55,565 nt of DNA from Scatosoma sp045643825 (GTDB lineage: Bacteria > Bacillota > Clostridia > Christensenellales > Borkfalkiaceae), in the NCBI GenBank assembly GCA_045643825.1, contig JAZRFV010000057.1, positions 1-55,565 of the forward strand, given 5' to 3'. Shown here one piece after another: positions 1-8,699 of this stretch (its first letter is position 1; the number at the start of each line of letters is the position of its first letter). Made by a program: the position numbers and the translations under genes. The notes beneath the pieces were generated by a model, which saw only the letters and a list, made by a program, of their open reading frames with translations, did not search any database and was not told the DNA's origin.

Positions 1-68
1 ATACGAGAAGCGCGGCTTGCTTCTACTTTTTTCATAGATTCAAGTTGTTCTTGAGTATAATTATACAT
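1..68 (-). CDS. Probable fumarate reductase/succinate dehydrogenase-like flavoprotein subunit, N-terminal fragment
   Basis: Only the first 22 codons lie in the window; the gene continues past base 1. It starts at an ATG preceded by GGAG with good spacing and follows the iron-sulfur subunit gene by about 10 bases, so it is the next gene of the same operon. The visible peptide contains the stretch MKKVEASRASR. I recall a similar charged leader (KKVEATRAER-like) before the FAD domain of some anaerobic FAD-binding fumarate reductase-type proteins, but this is memory of a family and not a search. The call rests mainly on operon position next to an FrdB/TfrB-like subunit and fumarase. No FAD motif is visible because the gene is cut off. 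Confidence 0.5.
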   Translation of the reverse strand, partial: MYNYTQEQLESMKKVEASRASR

Positions 69-78
69 ACGCTTCTCC

Positions 79-753
79 TTATTTTTCGATCTCTCTATGG
101 TTGTAGAGGTTCATTTGTTCTTCCAAAGGCGTGTTCATAATTGCTTCCAAAGCCGCTTTACAATCACCTGCGTCGATTTCCGCAACACGGTTGATAAGAT
201 GTTCGGTCTTGGGTGCAAGGTATTTACCCGTAAGTCTACGCGTAAGCAACGCTACTTGAGGGTGGGAAATACCTGCGGGGCAACGGGAGGAACATACGCC
301 ACACATTACGCAGTCAAAGCTTTCTTCAGCAGCTTTTTCATATTCGCCACGTTGCGCGTATGCGATGTACTGCATAACGTTCAATTCCTGCGTGCAAGCC
401 TTCGTACAAGCATTGCAACCGATACAGGAATAGATTTCGGGATACAACTGCATCATGATTTGTTGCGTGGGTTTGATTACGTTGATGTCGTACACCTTTT
501 TTACCAAGGGGAAGAAGGGCAACGTTGCAACGTACATACCTTCTTCTACCTGCTGTTGACAAGCAAGGCAGGTCTTTAATTCCTGCTGGCCGTGGATACG
601 ATAAATCGTTGCACACGCACCGCAGAAACCGTTTCTACAACCGCAACCACGAACAAGCTGATAACCAGCATATTCCATTGCTTTCATAATCGTCAAGCTT
701 TCCGGTACCTGATAGCGTTTACCGAAAAGATATACGTTTACCATTTTTTCCAT
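79..753 (-). CDS. Fumarate reductase/succinate dehydrogenase-type iron-sulfur subunit (FrdB/TfrB-like)
   Basis: A 224-residue soluble electron-transfer protein. Residues 1-75 form a plant-type 2Fe-2S ferredoxin domain (C39, C44, C47, C62). Residues about 105-165 carry two 4Fe-4S motifs (C110, C113, C116, C120 and C148, C151, C154, C158, the second ending CP). Textbook SdhB/FrdB instead carries 2Fe-2S, 4Fe-4S and 3Fe-4S clusters; here both C-terminal sites look like full 4Fe-4S ligand sets. The start ATG was chosen because AAGGAG lies 9 bases upstream; the longer frame has no such signal. It follows flxA by 13 bases. Inference: it relays electrons from the Hdr/Flx proteins to the flavoprotein encoded next. 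Another electron acceptor is possible. Confidence 0.72.
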   Translation of the reverse strand: MEKMVNVYLFGKRYQVPESLTIMKAMEYAGYQLVRGCGCRNGFCGACATIYRIHGQQELKTCLACQQQVEEGMYVATLPFFPLVKKVYDINVIKPTQQIMMQLYPEIYSCIGCNACTKACTQELNVMQYIAYAQRGEYEKAAEESFDCVMCGVCSSRCPAGISHPQVALLTRRLTGKYLAPKTEHLINRVAEIDAGDCKAALEAIMNTPLEEQMNLYNHREIEK

Positions 754-766
754 TGTTTTTCTCTCC

Positions 767-1594
767 TTAATACTCGTCGGGAAGCTCGTCAAGCTCCGTC
801 ATACGGAATACGGGACCGTCTTTACATACAAACTTGTCCCCTACGTTACATCTACCGCATTTACCAACACCGCACTTCATACGAAGTTCGAGCGTCGTGA
901 ATACGCGAGATTTGTCAAAGCCAAGCTCTAACAAGCCAGCAAGCGTGAACTTAATCATGATGGGAGGACCGCAAAGTACAGCCGTCATGTTGGGATCAAG
1001 CCCAAGCTCTTTCACGTATGCAGGTACGAAGCCAACGTGTCCGTCCCAACCCTCTTGAGGGCGGTCGATCGTGAGGTAAACCTCCATATTCGGCTCATTT
1101 ACCCATTCGTTACGGATTTCATCGATATCTACGAGGTCGTCTTTACTTCTTGCACCGTAAACGATAACCACTTTACCGTAGTTTTCACGATAATGACGTA
1201 CGTAGTTGATAACACTTCTCAAAGGAGCAAGACCGATACCGCCTGCGATGAAAAGCAAATCCTTGCCCTTGAAATCTTCCTCAACGGGGAAGTTTCTACC
1301 GTAAGGGCCACGAACGGTCAACTGTGCACCAACCTCCAAAGCGTGCAACACTTCGGTAACGCAACCGCACTTTTTGATGGAGAACTCCATATATTCCTCA
1401 TTCGTAGGCGAAGAGGTAATGGAGAACATACATTCACCAACGCCAGGGATGGAAACCATCGCGCATTGACCAGGCATATGCTGGAACAATTTTTTACCGT
1501 CCAAACCTACCACACGGAAGGTTTTTACGTCGGGGGTATCCTTACGGATATCCGTTACAACACCAACCTTGGGAATCAAAGTTTCATTAATCAT
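767..1594 (-). CDS. flxA: FAD/NAD(P)H-binding oxidoreductase, FlxA-like
   Basis: A 275-residue flavoprotein of the ferredoxin-NADP reductase/dihydroorotate dehydrogenase electron-transfer subunit type. The N-terminal FAD barrel covers roughly residues 1-105 and ends at GPYG. The NAD(P) domain has AGGIGLAPLRS at about 117-127 and CGPPIM at 208-213. A C-terminal 2Fe-2S site uses C241, C246, C249 and C257. This is the module that accepts hydride from NADH in FlxABCD-HdrABC complexes. It overlaps flxB by 8 bases, so translation is probably coupled. Similar proteins serve as the gamma subunit of sulfhydrogenase and as AsrB, but the adjoining Hdr genes favour FlxA. Nucleotide preference (NADH or NADPH) cannot be settled here. 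Confidence 0.8.
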   Translation of the reverse strand: MINETLIPKVGVVTDIRKDTPDVKTFRVVGLDGKKLFQHMPGQCAMVSIPGVGECMFSITSSPTNEEYMEFSIKKCGCVTEVLHALEVGAQLTVRGPYGRNFPVEEDFKGKDLLFIAGGIGLAPLRSVINYVRHYRENYGKVVIVYGARSKDDLVDIDEIRNEWVNEPNMEVYLTIDRPQEGWDGHVGFVPAYVKELGLDPNMTAVLCGPPIMIKFTLAGLLELGFDKSRVFTTLELRMKCGVGKCGRCNVGDKFVCKDGPVFRMTELDELPDEY

Positions 1595-2633
1595 TGTTTT
1601 TACCTCCCAACGTTTTGATTACCTTGACAATGTTCAAGTTTTGAGGACATTTGTTTACGCAACGGCCACAACCTACGCACGAATACATACCGTCATTTTG
1701 CGAAGGATAGTAAACGAGCTTGTGCATGAATCTTTGACGGAAACGTTGCATTTGCGTGTTACGGCTGTTGCCGTGTGCCATCAACGTGAAGTCGGAATAC
1801 ATGCAGGAATCCCAACAACGGTAACGGAGTACCCCTTCCTTCGTCTTGATATCACGGATATCGAAGCATTGGCAGGTAGGACATACAAACGTACACGTAC
1901 CGCAGCCAAGACAAGCCTCGCTCATTTCTTCCCATTCCTTTTCGTTGAACAATTCGTTCAAGTTTTCGGGGGTAAATCTGCTCAAATCAAGGTTAGAATA
2001 CGGCAATTTGTCCATAATCAAAGCAGTTGCTTCTTTTTGAGCCGCTACTTCCGCTTCGCCGCCTTCTACAAACAAATCAGCTACGATTGCCGTAAGCTTT
2101 TCACCCTTTTCGGTGTTTGCCTGCCAGTAAAGGTAGGTTTCGTCCATCCACGTAGTAACGTCGCCCATAGGAGCCGTTGCATCGATGCCGAATGCTTTAC
2201 AGAAGCAGCTTTCTTCAGGACGAGAGCAAGCAAGCGTAACGATGGTTGCCCCTTCTCTTCTCATTTGATAATAGGTATCAACGGGATCCGCCAAGAATAC
2301 CTTGTCCAAAACCTCGATTGCCTTGTAATCGCAAGCCTTTACACCGAACATAACGAAGGGCTTTTCTTCGATTTTTTTATTCAGCTTTTCACGAAGGTCA
2401 ACGATTTGCAAATTGCCTTCTTCCGTCTTAAACTTCATCATATTTTCCGTTTGAGGGAAGAATGCGTTCTTGGGAGATTTTACCGTCTTCAAGGTTTCAA
2501 GGGAAACTTCCTTCCCTTCGCCCCATACTGCGTAGTTTACTTCACCTGCAGTTTTAATAGGGAGAAACAAACCCATGCTTTCGGAAATCTTTGCATACAG
2601 TTCATTCAATCTTTCTTTTGCAATCTTTAACAT
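1587..2633 (-). CDS. 4Fe-4S dicluster electron-transfer subunit, FlxB-like
   Basis: A 348-residue protein with two C-terminal 4Fe-4S motifs (C241, C244, C247, C251 and C319, C322, C325, C329). Between them is the WDSC...F...HGNxR region typical of sulfhydrogenase beta/AsrA-type subunits. The N-terminal 200 residues form the associated domain, with further cysteines (C101, C136, C143, C145). The neighbour FlxA-like protein is its usual partner, and the two pass electrons between NADH-flavin and the Hdr module. The gene begins on the last base of the upstream gene's stop (TAATG) and overlaps flxA at its end. The FlxB versus FlxC label is assigned by order and is tentative; the family level is clear. 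Confidence 0.72.
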   Translation of the reverse strand: MLKIAKERLNELYAKISESMGLFLPIKTAGEVNYAVWGEGKEVSLETLKTVKSPKNAFFPQTENMMKFKTEEGNLQIVDLREKLNKKIEEKPFVMFGVKACDYKAIEVLDKVFLADPVDTYYQMRREGATIVTLACSRPEESCFCKAFGIDATAPMGDVTTWMDETYLYWQANTEKGEKLTAIVADLFVEGGEAEVAAQKEATALIMDKLPYSNLDLSRFTPENLNELFNEKEWEEMSEACLGCGTCTFVCPTCQCFDIRDIKTKEGVLRYRCWDSCMYSDFTLMAHGNSRNTQMQRFRQRFMHKLVYYPSQNDGMYSCVGCGRCVNKCPQNLNIVKVIKTLGGKNND

Positions 2634-3610
2634 TATTTTGCCTCCCCGTTAAAAACGTCGTTCGGTTCGGTATCGCCTTCCGTATATTGCGTCAAAGGCG
2701 TTTTACCTTCAGCCGTTTCCCCTGCCTGATATTCACCGTAGAAGGTGTCGATATCCTTAATGAACTTTCTGTTCAAAAGGTGCAAAGGAATGTTTTGAGG
2801 GCATACACGCGAGCATTCGCCACAGTCCGTACAACGGCCTGCTACGTGGAATGCGCGAATGATATGGAAAAGCTGTTCTTCGAACTTATCGTCGTTTGCT
2901 TTTGCCGAAATACCCGATGCAGGGTTGTCGAATACACACTTCACGCAGGAGCATGCAGGACATACGTTACGGCAAGCGTTACAACGGATACATTTCGACA
3001 ATTCGTTTCTCCAGAATGCGAAACGTTCGTCTTCCGTCATTGCTTCGAGCTTTGCAACCTCTGCAAAACGGTCTACGTTACGTTCGGGACGTTCGTGCAA
3101 GATAATTTCTTCGTCTTTTACCTGGTGCGTTTTTTCGCAAACAGCACACTTCGACAAAACAACGTCTTCCTTATTTAATACTACGTCGCCATAGAGGGAG
3201 GTAACCTTAACTTCTTTACCGTTTACCTCTACGTTCGTAACACCCGTAACACCTTGTGCCTTGATCTTGTTTACATCAAGCTTCGCCATACATTCCACAG
3301 CGATTACGTACATGTTTTCACGCTTAACGCGGTGTTCTTTAACAAGTTGGTTAAAGCTGTACGTGTCGCAAGGTTTCAAGAACACCGCCGTTTTACCTTC
3401 CTTTTTACTCATTTGGATGAGATATTTAGAAAGGTTTGCACCGCAGAAATAGTTATAAACGAAACCGTCGAGTTCTTCTACCGTTTCAAAGGTTGCAGGA
3501 ACGGGATCGAATTCGAATTCGCCCTTCTTCCAACCGATTACACGAGCAACCTCACCGCTGGAAAGCAATTCCTTCGCACGTTCAATCATTTTCAATTCAA
3601 CGTCTTTCAT
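2633..3610 (-). CDS. 4Fe-4S dicluster electron-transfer subunit, FlxC-like
   Basis: A 325-residue protein. Residues about 50-160 contain LKPCDTYSF and VECMAKLD segments and a CxxC at 155-158, reminiscent of the FrhB/HydB-type domain. Two 4Fe-4S motifs follow (C207, C210, C213, C217 and C260, C263, C266, C270), with extra cysteines after the first (C220, C222, C225). The last 40 residues are polar and acidic. It sits between flxD and flxB with a single base between genes on one side and a one-base overlap on the other, which implies a stoichiometric complex. The general role as a multi-cluster electron wire is well supported; the precise subunit name is inferred from order. Confidence 0.7.
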   Translation of the reverse strand: MKDVELKMIERAKELLSSGEVARVIGWKKGEFEFDPVPATFETVEELDGFVYNYFCGANLSKYLIQMSKKEGKTAVFLKPCDTYSFNQLVKEHRVKRENMYVIAVECMAKLDVNKIKAQGVTGVTNVEVNGKEVKVTSLYGDVVLNKEDVVLSKCAVCEKTHQVKDEEIILHERPERNVDRFAEVAKLEAMTEDERFAFWRNELSKCIRCNACRNVCPACSCVKCVFDNPASGISAKANDDKFEEQLFHIIRAFHVAGRCTDCGECSRVCPQNIPLHLLNRKFIKDIDTFYGEYQAGETAEGKTPLTQYTEGDTEPNDVFNGEAK

Positions 3611-3611
3611 A

Positions 3612-4067
3612 TTATTCGCCCTCCTTTACTCTGAGGTCGGTAAGACGCTTGTTTTCGCCAAGCTCCGTTACCGTTTTTACAAAATCATTCATAACGGCGG
3701 AGAAACGCGCACCTTCAGCAGCGGATACCCATTCTAAACGGGTACGTTCTTTTTCGATACCCATATAGTTAAGGAAACTGTAAAGCATTGCGATTCTTCT
3801 TCTCGTGTAGTAGTTACCCGTAACGTAATGGCAGTCACCAGGGTGGCAACCACAAATGATTACGCCGTCAGCGCCCTGCTGGAACGCCTTCAAGATGAAG
3901 GTGGGATTTACACGGCAGGAACAAGGTACACGAATGATTTTTACGTTTGCAGGATAGCTCAAACGGCTGGAACCTGCAAGGTCAGCACCCGCATACGAAC
4001 ACCAGTTACAGCAAAACGCCACGATGTTCGGGGTATATTCTTTCTTTTCCGTGGTTACATCTTGCAT
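3612..4067 (-). CDS. flxD: MvhD-like 2Fe-2S protein (FlxD)
   Basis: A 151-residue member of the MvhD/FlxD family, which docks an electron-input module onto HdrA. Visible ligands are C19-C20-xx-C23 near the start, C49xC51, and C72xC74xxxxC79 (CGCHPGDCH). The family is about 140 residues, so this is full length. It overlaps the 3' end of hdrA by 13 bases, as often seen when FlxD/MvhD and HdrA are made together. In methanogens the homologue links hydrogenase to HdrA; here no hydrogenase is present and FlxABC are the partners. Some relatives use selenocysteine, but this one has only cysteine codons. Confidence 0.87.
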   Translation of the reverse strand: MQDVTTEKKEYTPNIVAFCCNWCSYAGADLAGSSRLSYPANVKIIRVPCSCRVNPTFILKAFQQGADGVIICGCHPGDCHYVTGNYYTRRRIAMLYSFLNYMGIEKERTRLEWVSAAEGARFSAVMNDFVKTVTELGENKRLTDLRVKEGE

Positions 4068-6046
4068 ATTGCTTCCACCTCCGACATAATTTGCTTCGAG
4101 CTAAAGCCCTTCAAGTCCATTGCACCAGAAGGACAGGTTACCGTACAAGCACCACAACCTTGACAAACCGCAGGGTTTACGGATGCTACGCGACGGGTTT
4201 CCGTCTTACCGCCAGGCATACGGAATTCTTTATCCACGTATGTAATTGCACCGTAAGCACAAACGTTCGCACACTGGCTGCAACCATTACACATATTTTC
4301 ATCAGGCGATGCAACGCAAGGGTTCGTCTTCAACTTGTCTTTTACAAGCAAGCCGATAACCTTCGCCGCACAAGCGGATGCCTGCGAAACCGTTTCAGGG
4401 ATATCCTTAGGGCCTTGACATACACCTGCAAGATATACGCCTGCCGTAGGGCTTTCTACGGGACGAAGTTTTGCGTGGGATTCCGTCAAGAAGTTGTTGG
4501 TATCGATACTTGCCGTCAACAACGTTGCAATCTTTCTTACGGAAGGTTCCGGTTCGATTGCCGTTGCCAATACAACAAGGTCGGATTCGATGGTTACTTG
4601 TTCGTTATCGATCAAGTTAGAACCCTGCACCATCAATTTACCATTTTCATTGTAAACCTTACCAACCATACCCTTGATGTAGTTGACGCCGTATTGTTCT
4701 ACCGCGCGACGATAGAATTCGTCGTAGTTCTTACCAGGGGTACGAACGTCGATGTAGAATACGTTAACCTGCGTATCGGGATATTTTTCACGAATCATCA
4801 TCGCATGCTTTGCCGTATACATACAGCAGATCTTGGAACAGTAAGGTTTACCGCAACCGCTGGTATCACGGGAGCCAACACATTGGATGAAGGTGATTAC
4901 GTGGGGATGTTCGTTATCCGAAGGACGGAGCAATACACCGTTGGTAGGACCAGCAGCGTTCATCAAACGTTCCAATTCAAGCGACGTGATAACGTCCTTG
5001 TTGTCCGAATAACCATATTCGTTGAAGTTGTCAAGCGCGATAGGTTTGAAGCCCGTTGCAACAACGATTGCACCGTATTGACGTTCTACAAACGAATCCT
5101 TCTGTTCAAAGTCGATTGCACCAACCGAACAGAATTTTTGACAAATACCACACTTACCCGTCTTAAATTTAAGACATTGCGTGGAGTCAATCACCGCTAC
5201 GTTGGGGATTGCCTGCGCGAAAGGAATGTGGATTGCCGTACGCGTATTCAAATTCATATTGAACTCGTTCAAGCCCTTCTTGGAAGGACATTTTTCCATA
5301 CAAAGCTTACAGCCCGTACATTTCGTTTCATCGATAAATCTTGCCTTACGACGGATTTTTACGTTGAAATTACCAACGAAGCCCTTTACGTCCTCCACCT
5401 CGGAGTAGGAAAGGATTTCGATATTTTCGTGCTGTGCACAATCTACCATTTTAGGGGTAAGAATACAAGCAGAGCAGTCAAGCGTAGGGAACGTCTTATC
5501 GAGTTGAGCCATTCTACCGCCAATCGTTGCGTTCTTTTCTACGATATCTACCTTGAAACCTGCATCAGCGATGTCCAAAGCAGCCTGAATACCTGCAATA
5601 CCGCCACCGATAACGAGTGCACGCTTTGCAACGGGGCTTTCACCCGCGATCAAAGGAGCATTCAATTTTACCTTTGCGATTGCAGTACGAACGAGGATAA
5701 CCGCTTTTTCGGTTGCTTCGTCCATATCTTTGTGAATCCACGATCAATGTTCACGGATGTTTGGAATTTCCACCATGTAAGGGTTAAGCCCAGCTTCTTC
5801 AGCAGCCTTACGGAAGGTTGCTTCGTGCATTCTGGGGGAACAAGCACCTACAACGATGCCCGTAAGATTGTGTTCCTTAATCGCCTGCTTAATCAACTGC
5901 TGGCCGTTTTCCGAACACATATATTGATAGTTTGCCGCAAATACGACACCCGGTTCGTGTTTAATCGTTTCCGCTACCTTTACCACGTCTACCGTTGCCG
6001 CGATGTTACTGCCGCACCAACAAATAAAAACACCTATTCTTTGCAT
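4055..6046 (-). CDS. hdrA: HdrA, electron-bifurcating FAD subunit, predicted selenoprotein (in-frame UGA at 5744-5746)
   Basis: Read through one UGA, this is a full-length 663-residue HdrA. The N-terminal domain (1-135) starts MQRIGVFICWCG and holds the IREH-UGA-SWIHKD motif; in HdrA proteins I know, the UGA position is cysteine (IREQCSW). The UGA is codon 101. The FAD-binding thioredoxin-reductase-like core begins at GGGIAGIQ (147-154) and has DCSAC at 190-194. Ferredoxin motifs lie at C243-C253, C291-C306, C586-C596 and C628-C638. Frame, spacing and codon use are uninterrupted across the UGA, and a SECIS-like hairpin follows. If UGA is not recoded, the products would be 100 and 556 residues. 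HdrA bifurcates NADH electrons between a high-potential acceptor and ferredoxin. A TGC/TGT to TGA nonsense mutation or sequencing error is the alternative. Confidence 0.85.
5690..5722 (-). promoter_or_regulatory. Candidate bacterial SECIS hairpin downstream of the hdrA UGA
   Basis: In the mRNA, 29 nucleotides after the UGA, AACCG pairs with CGGUU (5 bp) across a six-base AAAAAG loop; if the top G-C is left open the loop starts with G. A lower stem GACGA/UCGUU (5 bp including one G-U) pairs below a small internal loop. The apical loop is about 33-34 nucleotides from the UGA. Published bacterial SECIS rules ask for an apical loop within 16-37 nucleotides, a short upper stem and a G among the first two loop bases, which this meets. 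Folding was done by eye. Confidence 0.6.
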
Positions 6047-6105
6047 TTTTGTTCACTCTCTTTCTTTAGAATTTTTTCTTAATTAACCGAAATCACTTCG
6101 GGGAG

Positions 6106-6492
6106 TTACTTGTTATACTTTCTATATGCGCTGACAAGCAGCTGTTGAGGAATCAGCTCGTCCACGATAGGAGGAATATCCTCTGCCTTGATGCCGTTTG
6201 CACCCTGCATACGAACAACGGTATCACGTACCGCCTCCACTACTGCCGCAGGAGCAACGCCACGAGGGCAACGCTCTACACAAGCCATACAGGAAAGGCA
6301 GTTCCAAATTGCTTGGCTTGCAAGCAATTCGTCCACTTTACCTTGGCAAAGCATAGACACGAATTGATGGGGCTTAATGTCCATATCGTTGAAAGCAGGA
6401 CAACGACCGGAGCATTTGCCGCACTTCATACACTTTCTTACGTCCGTGCCGCTTAATCTGTTAAGATTTTCAATGCGTTCTTCTTTCGTCAT
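6106..6492 (-). CDS. hdrC: Heterodisulfide reductase-type subunit C
   Basis: A 128-residue iron-sulfur protein with two 4Fe-4S motifs: C21, C24, C27, C31 (ending CP) and C65, C68, C71, C75 (ending CP). It connects HdrA clusters to the catalytic HdrB. The gene overlaps the end of hdrB by 4 bases (ATGA), so the two are translationally coupled. It is shorter than methanogen HdrC (about 180-190 residues) but normal for bacterial homologues. A 59-base gap separates it from hdrA and contains a small hairpin (CCGAA/TTCGG) without a proper U-run, so I do not read it as a terminator. Confidence 0.85.
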   Translation of the reverse strand: MTKEERIENLNRLSGTDVRKCMKCGKCSGRCPAFNDMDIKPHQFVSMLCQGKVDELLASQAIWNCLSCMACVERCPRGVAPAAVVEAVRDTVVRMQGANGIKAEDIPPIVDELIPQQLLVSAYRKYNK

Positions 6493-7268
6493 GCCTTCAC
6501 CCCCAACGCTTCCGCAAGCAATTCCGTGAAATATTTAACGGGAAGGATATCGCCGCCGTTTGCCTGCAAATTATACAAGCAAAGAGGACAAGCCGTAATC
6601 ACTTCTTCCGCGCCCTTTTCCTTTGCGCTTGCGAGAACCTTTTCGCTCTTTTTCTTCGGCAGTTCGCTGTTCTTCAACGATACATACGCGCCGCAGCATT
6701 CGTTACGGAACGGGTACACAACGGGCGTGCCACCGATTGCACGGATGAAATCCTCGATAATCGTGGGATTTTCGGGGTTGTCGAATGCCATTACGCCACT
6801 GGGACGAAGCAACAAACAACCATAATACGCGCCGATTTTTCTATTGATGGGATTTACAACCGCTTTTTTGATATTGTCGAAGCCTACCACGTTTTTCAAC
6901 ATTTCAAGGTAATGGATAACCTCCGTTTCACCCTTGTAGGGTTCGGCAAGCTTCAAATAGTTGTTCGCACGGAAACAAATATCCTCATTTGTTTTCATGT
7001 CTTCATTGGTACGCTTGATCACGTTGTGACATGCCGAGCAAAGCGTTAACAGTTTTCCACCGTTGTGTTTTGCATAATCCAAAGCACGTACCGCAGAGAG
7101 CTTGGTTGCGATTTCGTCCGTACCCATGGGATACACCGCACCGCAACATTGCCAATTTTCAATCTCCGCCATTTCTACGCCCAAAGCCTCCGCGCAAAGA
7201 CGGGCGGTAACGTCCAAATCCTTTGCCTTCGTCCTCAACGTACAACCGGGATAATAACTGATCTTCAT
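6489..7268 (-). CDS. hdrB: Heterodisulfide reductase-type subunit B
   Basis: A 259-residue protein with two complete CCG domains: C9, C41-C42-G, C77xxC80 and C151, C191-C192-G, C227xxC230. These motifs bind the two noncubane 4Fe-4S clusters that split a disulfide in methanogen HdrB. In bacteria lacking coenzymes M and B the acceptor is generally unknown. Here the operon ends with fumarate reductase-like genes, so electrons may leave HdrB toward those, or HdrB may reduce another thiol/disulfide carrier. It starts 30 bases after fumC and ends with UGA overlapping hdrC's ATG, which shows that UGA also works as a normal stop in this operon. Confidence 0.88.
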   Translation of the reverse strand: MKISYYPGCTLRTKAKDLDVTARLCAEALGVEMAEIENWQCCGAVYPMGTDEIATKLSAVRALDYAKHNGGKLLTLCSACHNVIKRTNEDMKTNEDICFRANNYLKLAEPYKGETEVIHYLEMLKNVVGFDNIKKAVVNPINRKIGAYYGCLLLRPSGVMAFDNPENPTIIEDFIRAIGGTPVVYPFRNECCGAYVSLKNSELPKKKSEKVLASAKEKGAEEVITACPLCLYNLQANGGDILPVKYFTELLAEALGVKA

Positions 7269-7298
7269 ATTTTTAGCACCTTTGGTAAATTTCTTCCG

Positions 7299-8675
7299 TT
7301 ATTTTTGAGGGTATGCCATTTCTTCGGGACGGAATACTTCGTCGAATTTTTCCGCCGTCAAGAAACCAAGAGCAACACAAGCTTCCTTCAAGGAAATGTT
7401 TTCCTTGTATGCTTTCTTTGCCGTCTTTGCTGCATTTTCATAACCGATGTAAGGGTTAAGTGCGGTTACGAGCATCAACGAGTTGTAAAGGTTGTGATGC
7501 ATTTTTTCTTTGTTAGCCTTGATACCCGTTACGCAGTTGCTTTCGAAGGATACGATACCGTCTGCAAGCAAACGAACGGATTGCAAGAAGTTGTAGATGA
7601 TTACGGGCATAAATACGTTGAGTTCGAAGTTACCCTGCGAAGCACCTACCCCTACCGCTACGTCGTTCGCCATAACCTGTACGGCAACCATCGTCATCGA
7701 TTCGCATTGCGTGGGGTTAACCTTACCAGGCATAATCGAGGAACCGGGTTCGTTTTCAGGAATGAAAATTTCACCAAGACCGTCACGAGGACCGCTTGCC
7801 AACCAACGAACGTCGTTTGCAATCTTCATAAGGTTGCAAGCAAGTGCCTTCAATGCACCGTGCGCGAATACGAGTTCATCTTTCGCCGTCAATGCGTGGT
7901 ATTTGTTTTCAGCGGTAACGAAGGTTTTACCCGTCAATGCGGATACCTGTGCCGCTACTTCTTCAGCGAAGCCCTTGGGAGCGTTCAAGCCCGTACCAAC
8001 AGCCGTACCGCCGAGAGCAAGCTCTTTCAAGCCAGGCAATGCCAACGTAAGCTGTGCCTTTGCTTTTTCTACCATGTTCGTCCAACCGCTGATTTCTTGA
8101 GAGAATGCGATGGGAACTGCGTCTTGAAGGTGGGTTCTACCACTCTTAACAATGCCTTCGTTTTCTGCTTCCAAACGCTTCAAGGTAGCAATCAGCTTGT
8201 CCATTGCAGGGAACAATTTATCTTCGATTTCTACAACAGCAGCGATGTGCATTGCCGTAGGGAAGGTATCGTTGGAGCTTTGGCTCTTGTTAATATCGTC
8301 GTTGGGGTGGAGCAATTTCTTGCCTGGGATTTCGTTACCGCGGTTTGCAATAACTTCATTCGCGTTCATGTTCGACTGCGTACCGCTACCCGTTTGCCAT
8401 ACAACCAAAGGGAAGTGGCCGTTCAATTCACCCGAAATTACTTCGTCACAAGCCGCGCAAATAGCATCCTTCTTTTCTTCAGGGAGTTTGCCAAGCTTGC
8501 AGTTTGCAAGGGCTGCTGCCTTTTTCAAGATACCGAACGCCTTCGTGATTTCGCGGGGCATGATTTCGTCACCGATGCGGAAGTTTTGGTAGCTTCTTTG
8601 CGTTTGAGCTGCCCAATATCTGTCCGCAGGGACCTGCATTTCACCCATCGTGTCTTTTTCAATACGGTATTCCAT
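7299..8675 (-). CDS. fumC: Class II fumarate hydratase
   Basis: A 458-residue oxygen-stable fumarase interconverting malate and fumarate in the cytoplasm. The class II signature GSSIMPGKVNPTQCE is present, as are the TGSGTQSNMNxNE segment and SSNDTFPTAMHIA. Full length for the family (about 460). It lies 24 bases after the malate dehydrogenase gene and 30 bases before hdrB, so it is part of one transcript. In this context it most likely runs in the reductive direction, feeding fumarate to the downstream reductase. Aspartate ammonia-lyase and argininosuccinate lyase belong to the same superfamily, but the signature and N terminus (YRIEKDTMGEMQVPADRYW) fit fumarase. Confidence 0.95.
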   Translation of the reverse strand: MEYRIEKDTMGEMQVPADRYWAAQTQRSYQNFRIGDEIMPREITKAFGILKKAAALANCKLGKLPEEKKDAICAACDEVISGELNGHFPLVVWQTGSGTQSNMNANEVIANRGNEIPGKKLLHPNDDINKSQSSNDTFPTAMHIAAVVEIEDKLFPAMDKLIATLKRLEAENEGIVKSGRTHLQDAVPIAFSQEISGWTNMVEKAKAQLTLALPGLKELALGGTAVGTGLNAPKGFAEEVAAQVSALTGKTFVTAENKYHALTAKDELVFAHGALKALACNLMKIANDVRWLASGPRDGLGEIFIPENEPGSSIMPGKVNPTQCESMTMVAVQVMANDVAVGVGASQGNFELNVFMPVIIYNFLQSVRLLADGIVSFESNCVTGIKANKEKMHHNLYNSLMLVTALNPYIGYENAAKTAKKAYKENISLKEACVALGFLTAEKFDEVFRPEEMAYPQK

Positions 8676-8699
8676 AAATATACACTCCGTTATTTTAGT

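Noticed and set aside
4055..6046. Two separate genes: a 100-residue HdrA N-terminal protein and a 556-residue HdrA
   Set aside because: The frame is the same on both sides of one UGA, spacing matches intact HdrA, the UGA falls on a conserved Cys, and there is no ribosome binding site fitted to the ATG at 5725.
3947..6082. Plus-strand open frame of 711 codons
   Set aside because: Antisense register of hdrA with the same composition artefact; no ribosome site and no family features.
6047..6105. Terminator between hdrC and hdrA
   Set aside because: The stem is only 5 bp (CCGAA/TTCGG) and is followed by mixed sequence, not a U-run; the genes are functionally linked.
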